From CAYIEH01 sp964362385 (GTDB taxonomy: Bacteria > Patescibacteriota > Minisyncoccia > UBA6257 > UBA9933), in NCBI GenBank assembly GCA_964362385.1, contig CAYIEH010000023.1:1-8913 (forward strand): DNA of 8,913 bases, given 5' to 3'. Of this stretch, positions 1-4,851 are shown in pieces. The notes under the pieces were generated by a model. It had not been told where the DNA came from. It ran no database searches and saw only the letters and a program-made list of their open reading frames with translations. Numbering within the stretch: position 1 is the first letter of the stretch; each line of letters starts with the position of its first letter. A program made the translations under genes and the position numbers.

Positions 1-358
1 AATTCTCGGATTGACCTTTTATTCTCTTTATAAGGCAGCTTCATTTATCGTTGCCAACGTCAACAGTTATTTTTGGAACAAATATTGGACATTTTCCGAA
101 GGAGCGGTTAAAAAAACAAAGTCTGAATTTCTGCAGTTTTTTGTGGTTAGCGTTATCGGTTTTGCGATAAACGTCGCCATAGCCTCGTACGTGTTCGGAT
201 TTATCAAGCCTCTGGGCCAATTGAATTCCGACCAATGGGGGATTGTCGGGGCCGCGATTGGAAGCGTTGTTGGTTTGGCATGGAACTTTATTGGTTATAA
301 ATTCATTGTATTCAAAGAGAGAAACGAACAAACTCGGCAAGAAATCCAAAATAACTGA
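1..358 (+). CDS. GtrA-like family membrane protein, 3' end only
   Basis: The reading frame is open from the first complete codon (base 2) to the TGA at 356-358, so the gene starts upstream of the window; the TTG at 11 is internal. About 118 residues are visible. The GtrA family consists of small proteins with usually four membrane segments, often implicated in moving polyprenyl-phosphate-linked sugars across the membrane for cell-surface glycan synthesis. Seen here: the family signature NSYFWNKYWTF after a partial hydrophobic stretch, a long hydrophobic segment beginning FLQFFVVSVIGFAIN, a short polar loop, and a last segment ending WNFIGYKFIVF, which echoes the first signature. The tail is charged and asparagine/glutamine-rich. 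The N-terminal part is missing, so it could be a free GtrA protein or the C-terminal domain of a glycosyltransferase-GtrA fusion. The family call is firm; substrate and partner are unknown. Confidence 0.85.
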   Translation, partial: ILGLTFYSLYKAASFIVANVNSYFWNKYWTFSEGAVKKTKSEFLQFFVVSVIGFAINVAIASYVFGFIKPLGQLNSDQWGIVGAAIGSVVGLAWNFIGYKFIVFKERNEQTRQEIQNN

Positions 359-386
359 TATTTTGCTGTTATTTTGGGGCTTTTTG

Positions 387-445
387 GGGGCAGCGGAAAG
401 AGCACTCACTAATTAAAAAAATTTGGAGGTCACCGCCGCTGCCCC
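387..445. repeat. 10-bp perfect inverted repeat with 39-nt loop
   Basis: GGGGCAGCGG (387-396) is the exact reverse complement of CCGCTGCCCC (436-445). The GC-rich arms are separated by 39 nt that include an A-rich run and GGAGGTCACC. It follows the gtrA-like stop codon by 28 nt. As RNA the arms would form a stable stem with a large loop. There is no T-run after the right arm, so it is not a simple terminator. It could be an RNA fold in the 3' UTR of the gtrA-like gene. I do not recognise a known RNA family. Confidence 0.45.
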
Positions 446-452
446 TTAAAGG

Positions 453-510
453 TTTCAACAAAAAATTCCAGCCCGATATTTTTCTGTCGGACTGGAATTT
501 TTTGTTGAAA
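453..510. terminator. Strong hairpin terminator, likely bidirectional
   Basis: Perfect 19-bp arms at 453-471 and 492-510. Inside them a further CCGA (473-476) pairs with TCGG (487-490) across a single C-A mismatch, leaving a 10-nt apical loop. The GC-rich inner stem is flanked by an A-run on the left and AATTTTTT on the right, the usual geometry of a bidirectional rho-independent terminator. It would end the gtrA-like transcript on + and stop any - strand transcript entering from the right. Confidence 0.8.
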
Positions 511-524
511 TTCCAATTTTTGAG

Positions 525-533
525 TTATCCACA
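525..533 (+). other. DnaA-box 9-mer TTATCCACA
   Basis: The sequence equals the high-affinity DnaA box consensus exactly. It lies between genes and is followed by a run of mostly A/T bases up to about position 610. No second box matching TTATNCACA was found by eye on either strand, and dnaA, dnaN or rpmH are not in the window, so on its own it does not make this an origin. It may be chance or an isolated DnaA-binding or titration site. Confidence 0.4.
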
Positions 534-628
534 TTGTATTTTATTTTTATTTGTATCAAAATTAAATTAGGGAAATAAAGATTGGCAACAGGGATAATTT
601 TTTAAAAGAGAATTAGATTCACAATGGG

Positions 629-657
629 TTGACTGGTCGGCAATCTGTCGTGAATAT
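629..657 (+). promoter_or_regulatory. Possible weak sigma-70-type promoter
   Basis: TTGACT (629-634) is a 5-of-6 match to the -35 consensus. The -10 is poor: GAATAT lies 17 nt downstream, and TATAAA (655-660) fits better but is 20 nt away. An ATTCAC/GTGAAT inverted repeat (617-622 and 650-655) overlaps it. It is proposed because something must start between the terminators at 453-510 and 771-804; the evidence is weak. Confidence 0.25.
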
Positions 658-710
658 AAAGTTAATCTTTTTCGTTTTAGCAAAATAATGCCGGAACGAA
701 AACGCCAAAA

Positions 711-758
711 ATGGCAAAGAAAAAAGCAAAAAAGACAGCAAAGAAAAAGAAAAGATAA
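711..758 (+). CDS. Possible 15-residue lysine/alanine-rich peptide
   Basis: An ATG at 711 opens a frame reading MAKKKAKKTAKKKKR and stopping at TAA 756-758, thirteen bases before a strong terminator. Ten of the fifteen residues are lysine or arginine plus three alanines, the composition of histone-H1-like tails and of the very short, very basic proteins that I recall as common in CPR genomes. A nucleic-acid-binding role would be an inference from charge only. There is no Shine-Dalgarno sequence at a usable distance. An overlapping frame from ATG 688 encodes a 27-residue basic peptide that runs into the terminator. Any A-rich stretch will read as lysine, so this may be chance; the terminator directly behind it is the main support. 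It could also be the 3' part of a small RNA. Confidence 0.35.
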   Translation: MAKKKAKKTAKKKKR

Positions 759-770
759 ATGTGTCTTTTA

Positions 771-804
771 AAACTGCCCCGATTTTTATCGGGGCAGTTT
801 TTTT
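771..804 (+). terminator. Intrinsic terminator upstream of hpf
   Basis: A perfect 13-bp stem, AAACTGCCCCGAT (771-783) pairing with ATCGGGGCAGTTT (788-800), around a TTTT loop, followed by a T-run to 804. It marks the 3' end of a short + strand transcript and insulates hpf from upstream transcription. Confidence 0.9.
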
Positions 805-887
805 CCGGCAAAACCTGTCAGAGATAGGACGCATTATTGCTATCGGCATAACACATGTGTCATCTACCGCTTTCCTGAGATATGAAT

Positions 888-917
888 TTGAAATTTTCCT
901 GCCAGTCGTGTTATAAT
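888..917 (+). promoter_or_regulatory. hpf promoter, positioned for a leaderless mRNA
   Basis: TTGAAA (888-893) and a perfect TATAAT (912-917) are separated by 18 nt, with a TG two bases before the -10. Transcription would be expected to start around 924-925, which is the A of the ATG at 925. The -10 hexamer overlaps the upstream in-frame ATG at 916, so that ATG would not be transcribed. Confidence 0.65.
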
Positions 918-924
918 GACTTTA

Positions 925-1272
925 ATGAAAACCATAATCAAAGCAAATCACTTATATTTAACCCCCTCTATTTCAGAATACATTGAGATGAAAATCGGGT
1001 CTTTGGATAAATTTATCAAAAGATTTGAAGATAAAGGGGATGTAAAAGTTGAGGTGGAAATCGCAAGGACGACCAGGCACCATCGTCATGGCAACGTGTT
1101 TTATGCCGAAGCTAATTTATACCTCGGGAAACATACGCTTCGCGCCGAACATTACGGCGAAGACATCAGAATTGCGGTTGACAAGATAAAAGACAAGCTT
1201 AAGCAAGAAATTAAAAAATATAAAGAAAAGAAAATTGAAATTAGGCAGCCAAATAAAAAAATAGCGGAATAA
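925..1272 (+). CDS. hpf: Ribosome hibernation-promoting factor, short form (HPF/RaiA family)
   Basis: The product (115 residues from ATG 925) would bind the small ribosomal subunit in the decoding region and store ribosomes in an inactive state when growth slows. It shows the compact beta-alpha-beta-beta-beta-alpha layout of the family: an opening strand and helix (KTIIKANHLYLTPSISEYIE), a strand rich in alternating charge (VKVEVEIART), the family-typical strand GNVFYAEANL, then the conserved YGEDIRIAVDKIKDKLKQEI helix and a very basic tail. There is no C-terminal dimerisation domain of the long (Lactococcus/Bacillus) type, so this is a short form. The start at 925 rather than 916 is chosen because the promoter's TATAAT covers 912-917, and it gives the usual MK(T/I)I opening. 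No ribosome-binding site is seen, in line with a leaderless mRNA. secA follows after 56 nt with no terminator between them. Confidence 0.88.
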   Translation: MKTIIKANHLYLTPSISEYIEMKIGSLDKFIKRFEDKGDVKVEVEIARTTRHHRHGNVFYAEANLYLGKHTLRAEHYGEDIRIAVDKIKDKLKQEIKKYKEKKIEIRQPNKKIAE

Positions 1273-1328
1273 TTTTTATTCTTAATTTGCCCTCGCTTTA
1301 ATTTTCTCCTTCAATTTTTAGTTTTTTT

Positions 1329-3887
1329 ATGTTGGATCTTTTTAAAAAAATTTTCGGTAAATATGATTTTGAACCTGTTATCAGAGAGATAAATTCAAAA
1401 GAATCGGAAATTCAAAAACTCTCCGACGAGGAATTAAAAAATAAAAGCTTGGAGTTAAAAGAATTGATTTTGAAACATGGCGCTCTATCCGGCCAATTCG
1501 TTAAAAGCGAAGCTAACGATTTATTGCCTCAAGCTTTTGCTTTAGTAAGAGAGGCGGCGAAGCGCACTTTGGGCCAGCGCCATTTTGATGTTCAGCTAAT
1601 GGGCGGCATTGTTTTGCATCGGGGAAAAATTGTTGAAATGGCAACAGGCGAAGGAAAAACTTTAGCGGCAACGGCGCCGGCTTATTTTAATGCTTTAACG
1701 GGAAGGGGAGTTCATATTATTACAGTCAACGATTATCTGGCAAAAAGAGATGCGGTTTGGATGGGGCAAATTTATAATGCTCTCGGCCTCTCAGTCGGTT
1801 GTCTTACACATGACGTTTCCTATATATATGATCAGGATTATATTTCCGAGAAAGAAGAAGAAATAGAGGCAAATAAAGTCAGGGACGCAGTAGGCGGCTT
1901 TAAGGTGGTCAAGGAATATTTAAGGCCAATTTCGCGGCGAGAAGCTTATAAAACGGACATTCTTTACGGCACAAACCATGAATTTGGCTTTGATTATTTA
2001 AGGGATAATTTGGCTTACAGGGCAGAAGATCAGGTCCAAAAAGGGCATTTTTTCGCGATTATTGACGAGGTGGACAGCATCTTGATTGACGAGGCAAGGA
2101 CGCCTTTGATAATCGCGGCTCCGGACACCGAATCCAGCGATTTTTACAGAGTTTTCACAAAAATAGTCGGGAATCTTTTGCCGGAAGACGATTATGCGAT
2201 TGATGAAAAAATGCGGACAGTCGCGATTACCGACAGCGGCATCACTAAAGTTGAAAAATTTTTGGGTATTAAAAACATTTATTCTCCGGAAAACGCGCGG
2301 CTTGTCCATTATCTTGAAGAATCATTGAAAGCCAAAGCATTGTTTCATCGGGACAAACAATATGTGATAAAAAATGGCGAAGTAATTATTGTTGACGAAT
2401 TTACCGGAAGATTAATGCATGGCCGAAGATACAGCGGAGGTCTTCATCAGGCGATTGAAGCGAAGGAAGGAGTGAAAATTCAGCAGGAATCAAAAACATA
2501 CGCGCAGATAACAATTCAAAATTATTTTCGTTTGTACGAAAAAATTTCTGGGATGACCGGAACCGCGCAAACATCGGCGGAAGAATTCCATAAAGTTTAT
2601 AATCTTGATGTTGCGACAATTCCGACCAATAAGCCGATGATAAGGCGAGATTTTCCGGATTTAATTTATAAAACCAAAGAAGCAAAGTATGAAGCTGTAA
2701 TTAAAGAAATTAAAAAACAGCATAATGTGGGTCAGCCGATTTTAGTCGGCACCACTTCAATAAATCAAAACGAACTTATTTCAGCGCTGTTGCACCAAGC
2801 CGGAATTGCTCATGAAGTTTTAAACGCAAAAAATCATGAGCGTGAAGGCGAAATTATCGCCCAGGCGGGAAGATTAAAAGCCGTGACTGTTGCCACCAAT
2901 ATGGCAGGAAGGGGAGTTGATATTATTTTAGGTGGCAATCCGCCGGACGCGCTGGAAGCTCAAAAAATCAAAGACTTGAACGGTCTTTATGTGATCGGCA
3001 CTGAAAGGCATGAAGCAAGAAGAATTGACAATCAGCTTAGGGGAAGAGCCGGTAGGCAAGGCGATTTGGGCGCGTCTCAATTTTTTCTTTCATTGGAAGA
3101 CGATTTGCTTCGGATTTTCGGCGGCGAAAGGGTTAAAAGCTTGATGGAAAGTTTTAATCTTCCGGAAGACCAGCCGATTGAGTCAAAATTGGTTTCAAGG
3201 CTTGTTAACGAAGCTCAAAAGAAAATTGAAGGATTTAATTTTGACGCCAGGAAACACCTTTTGGAATACGATGATGTTTTAAACAAGCAGAGAATTGCCG
3301 TCTATAAAAAAAGACAGGAATTGTTTTCCGGAAACAACAGCGCTTTTGAATTGCTTAAAGAAATTATTTTAAGTTCATTAGAGCGTGTTAAAAACCAAAT
3401 CGCGGACAATGAACAATTGGAAAAAATCATCATTGATTCCGGAATTTTAACCAAAGATGAAATCAAAAAAGACATAAAAGGGGTTTTAATTGAAAAAATA
3501 AAAAATTTAATAACCGATAAAAATGAATTTGATGTTCGGGCAAGAATTTTGTCAATTTTGGACACGCTCTGGATGAATCATCTGGAAAATCTCGCCGATC
3601 TCCAGGAATCCGTGAGAATTCGCGCCTACGGCCAGCATGACCCTTTAGTGGAATACAGAAGGGAAAGTTATAATTTATTTCAAAATCTTTTTGCCAGTTT
3701 TGAAGATTGGATATTTTATAATATCTGGAAAGTGATTCCGCAGGAAGGCGCAATTCAAACTAAGACATCGCAAAAATTTAACCCCAATAATTTTAAAGAT
3801 AAAGTTGGTCGCAATGACCCGTGCCCGTGCGGAGCAAAGAAAGAAAACGGACAGCCAGTTAAATATAAAAAGTGTCACGGAGTGTGA
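1329..3887 (+). CDS. secA: Protein translocase ATPase subunit SecA
   Basis: SecA is the cytoplasmic ATPase motor that pushes unfolded preproteins through SecYEG. The 852-residue length is normal (B. subtilis 841, E. coli 901). Visible landmarks: Walker A TGEGKT (106-111), TVNDYLAKRDA (132-142), YGTNHEFGFDYLRDN (213-227), Walker B DEVDS (246-250) with DEARTPLII, VDEFTGR (355-361), GMTGTA (408-413), TNMAGRGVDI (523-532), QLRGRAGRQGD (569-579), and the helical scaffold region with LEYDDVLNKQR (645-655). The C-terminus carries the zinc-binding domain that contacts SecB or ribosomes: C832, C834, C849, H850. Two oddities: about 35 extra residues (roughly 165-200) between the DEAD-type motifs relative to E. 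coli and B. subtilis, and a zinc motif of form CxC-x14-CH instead of CxC-x8-CH. There is no Shine-Dalgarno; the ATG is preceded by a T-rich leader. It is probably co-transcribed with hpf and with the NUDIX gene 4 nt downstream. Confidence 0.98.
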   Translation: MLDLFKKIFGKYDFEPVIREINSKESEIQKLSDEELKNKSLELKELILKHGALSGQFVKSEANDLLPQAFALVREAAKRTLGQRHFDVQLMGGIVLHRGKIVEMATGEGKTLAATAPAYFNALTGRGVHIITVNDYLAKRDAVWMGQIYNALGLSVGCLTHDVSYIYDQDYISEKEEEIEANKVRDAVGGFKVVKEYLRPISRREAYKTDILYGTNHEFGFDYLRDNLAYRAEDQVQKGHFFAIIDEVDSILIDEARTPLIIAAPDTESSDFYRVFTKIVGNLLPEDDYAIDEKMRTVAITDSGITKVEKFLGIKNIYSPENARLVHYLEESLKAKALFHRDKQYVIKNGEVIIVDEFTGRLMHGRRYSGGLHQAIEAKEGVKIQQESKTYAQITIQNYFRLYEKISGMTGTAQTSAEEFHKVYNLDVATIPTNKPMIRRDFPDLIYKTKEAKYEAVIKEIKKQHNVGQPILVGTTSINQNELISALLHQAGIAHEVLNAKNHEREGEIIAQAGRLKAVTVATNMAGRGVDIILGGNPPDALEAQKIKDLNGLYVIGTERHEARRIDNQLRGRAGRQGDLGASQFFLSLEDDLLRIFGGERVKSLMESFNLPEDQPIESKLVSRLVNEAQKKIEGFNFDARKHLLEYDDVLNKQRIAVYKKRQELFSGNNSAFELLKEIILSSLERVKNQIADNEQLEKIIIDSGILTKDEIKKDIKGVLIEKIKNLITDKNEFDVRARILSILDTLWMNHLENLADLQESVRIRAYGQHDPLVEYRRESYNLFQNLFASFEDWIFYNIWKVIPQEGAIQTKTSQKFNPNNFKDKVGRNDPCPCGAKKENGQPVKYKKCHGV
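3879..3882 (+). promoter_or_regulatory. Ribosome-binding site for the NUDIX gene inside the secA 3' end
   Basis: GGAG lies in the last codons of secA, nine bases before the ATG at 3892. It decides the start over an in-frame ATG at 3805 that lies deep inside secA. The arrangement suggests coupling: ribosomes finishing secA at 3887 are already beside the next start. Confidence 0.65.
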
Positions 3888-3891
3888 CAAT

Positions 3892-4356
3892 ATGAAAAAA
3901 CTACTAACACTTTGTATAATTCATCAACATCCGAAAGTGCTTTTAGGAATGAAAAAGCGGGGATTTGGAGCAGGAAGGTGGAACGGCTTTGGCGGAAAAG
4001 TTTCTTTTGAAGAAACGATAGAAGACGCGGCAAAAAGAGAAATTCGGGAAGAATCAGGAGTAGAAGTTAAGAATCTGAATAAGGTTGGAATTATAGAATT
4101 TGAATTCAAAGGCAATCCTGAAATTTTGGAAGTCCACATTTTTAAATCGGATAATTTTTCAGGAGAGCCCATTGAAAGTGAAGAAATGAAACCGCAATGG
4201 TTCCACGTTAATGAAATTCCATTTGATGATATGTGGCCTGACGATAAATATTGGCTGCCGCTATTTTTGAATGGAAAGAAATTCAAAGGAAAATTTCTTT
4301 TTGGCGAATCTGATGTTGTTCTTGAGCAGGAATTGACGGAAGTTGAAGAAATATAA
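3892..4356 (+). CDS. MTH1-like NUDIX hydrolase, probable 8-oxo-dGTP/oxidised purine nucleotide diphosphatase
   Basis: The 154-residue protein should hydrolyse oxidised purine nucleoside triphosphates to monophosphates, keeping them out of DNA. The NUDIX box is complete: G35, E41, then R49-E50-x-x-E53-E54-x-G56. The similarity to human MTH1 (NUDT1, 156 residues) is unusually close: GMKKRGFGAGRWNGFGGKV (19-37) matches the human stretch as I recall it, and with an offset of two residues the base-recognition residues are all present: F25, N31, W115, D117, D118 and W121 (human F27, N33, W117, D119, D120, W123), in the block DMWPDDKYW. The ATG at 3892 is chosen for its Shine-Dalgarno and because it aligns with the MTH1 N-terminus. 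It is the last gene of the hpf-secA block, followed by a terminator at 4404. Substrate preference is inferred from these residues, not shown. Confidence 0.9.
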   Translation: MKKLLTLCIIHQHPKVLLGMKKRGFGAGRWNGFGGKVSFEETIEDAAKREIREESGVEVKNLNKVGIIEFEFKGNPEILEVHIFKSDNFSGEPIESEEMKPQWFHVNEIPFDDMWPDDKYWLPLFLNGKKFKGKFLFGESDVVLEQELTEVEEI

Positions 4357-4403
4357 TTCTTGCGGACAAAAAAGATCAAGAAGTGTTGCGGGGCGTAGGA
4401 ATT

Positions 4404-4431
4404 AAAAGAACTACTTAATAGTAGTTCTTTT
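4404..4431. terminator. Bidirectional terminator between convergent genes
   Basis: A perfect 12-bp stem, AAAAGAACTACT (4404-4415) and AGTAGTTCTTTT (4420-4431), around a TAAT loop. The A-run on one side and T-run on the other suit termination on both strands: the NUDIX transcript on + and the small winged-helix gene on -, whose stop codon is at 4448-4450. Confidence 0.8.
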
Positions 4432-4447
4432 CCGGGAGATATAAGCT

Positions 4448-4642
4448 TTAACTTTTTAATTTCCACTTTGTTTCTCCGCCACGACCACCGAGGCATTCAA
4501 TATACTGGTACATTGCGCCTAGGCTTTGCGAAACGCCGTTTACATTCAAATTTGTTTTTTCCGCAATTTGCCGAGTGGTTGCTTTTCCACTTAACTCTGC
4601 CAATGCCGACAAAATGATTCTCTGACGTTTTTTAAGAGCCAT
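4448..4642 (-). CDS. Small winged helix-turn-helix DNA-binding protein
   Basis: This 64-residue basic protein looks like a minimal winged-helix domain and nothing else. Helix 1 is RQRIILSALAEL (6-17); the helix-turn-helix follows in TTRQIAEKTNLNVNGVSQSL (22-41), with the pattern of an A-E pair, a turn at NLN and a recognition helix; IECLGGRGGETKWKL (48-62) would form the two-strand wing. Such domains occur in MarR-, ArsR- and ROK-like repressors, but there is no sensor or dimerisation domain, so I cannot name a family. The start is well supported: GGAGG (- strand, 4652-4648) lies five bases before the ATG. It is divergent from the two-TM protein gene at 4852, and its own promoter carries a short palindrome, so it is a reasonable candidate regulator of itself and that neighbour. 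That is inference. It converges on the NUDIX gene across the terminator at 4404. Confidence 0.8.
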   Translation of the reverse strand: MALKKRQRIILSALAELSGKATTRQIAEKTNLNVNGVSQSLGAMYQYIECLGGRGGETKWKLKS

Positions 4643-4677
4643 TTTCCCCTCCAGTAAGAAAATAAAGTTCTGTGATT

Positions 4678-4706
4678 AAATTAGCAAATTTCCGTGAAAC
4701 GGTCAA
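4678..4706 (-). promoter_or_regulatory. Promoter of the small winged-helix gene
   Basis: Read on the - strand: TTGACC (4706-4701), a 17-nt spacer, then TAATTT (4683-4678) preceded by TGC, an extended -10. The expected leader to the ATG at 4642 is about 30 nt and contains the Shine-Dalgarno. The spacer holds the palindrome CCGTGAAACGG (+ strand 4692-4702), which could serve as an operator. Confidence 0.5.
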
Positions 4707-4771
4707 TAAATATAAAAAGTGCTGCGTCCGTCAATAACTTTAGCGAAGGAGGATTGCGGGAAATAGTGAAT

Positions 4772-4800
4772 TTGACATTTGGGCGTTATTTTGCTACTAT
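4772..4800 (+). promoter_or_regulatory. Strong promoter of the two-TM protein gene
   Basis: A perfect -35 TTGACA (4772-4777), exactly 17 nt, then TACTAT (4795-4800) preceded by TGC as an extended -10. The start would be near 4807, giving a leader of about 45 nt with AGAGGA (4841-4846) in front of the ATG at 4852. It is the best-matched promoter in the window together with that of hpf. Confidence 0.75.
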
Positions 4801-4851
4801 TTTTTCAGACTTATTGGAAAAAATTTAAAAACATAGAAAGAGAGGAAAGAA

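Larger units (their letters stand above)
359..924. other. Long intergenic region between the gtrA-like gene and hpf
   Basis: No convincing protein gene longer than about 30 codons is seen on either strand. The region holds, in order, a 10-bp GC-rich inverted repeat (387-445), a long perfect hairpin (453-510), a DnaA-box 9-mer (525-533) followed by about 80 bases of very AT-rich sequence, a possible weak promoter (629-657), a possible 15-codon lysine-rich ORF (711-758), an intrinsic terminator (771-804), a 10-bp palindrome ACACATGTGT (851-860) and the hpf promoter (888-917). Two strong terminators within 350 bases imply at least one short transcript between them, from roughly 511 to 804. Confidence 0.7.

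Noticed and set aside
41..409. 122-codon - strand open frame opposite the gtrA-like gene
   Set aside because: The + strand frame carries clear GtrA signatures; the opposite frame has none and overlaps an inverted repeat.
401..410. AGCACTCAC resembling a CIRCE half-site (also at 5449-5457)
   Set aside because: The second arm GAGTGCTAA is missing at the required spacing in both places.
619..849. 76-codon - strand open frame
   Set aside because: It reads through the terminator at 771-804 in reverse; the hydrophobic stretch is just the complement of the A-rich lysine codons.
3805..3891. Upstream in-frame ATG extending the NUDIX protein by 29 residues
   Set aside because: It lies inside secA; the start at 3892 has a Shine-Dalgarno and matches the MTH1 N-terminus.
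4746..4828. AAGGAGG followed by a 20-codon GTG frame
   Set aside because: The Shine-Dalgarno-like run is 13 nt from the GTG, and the frame spans the promoter at 4772-4800, so it would not be on that transcript.
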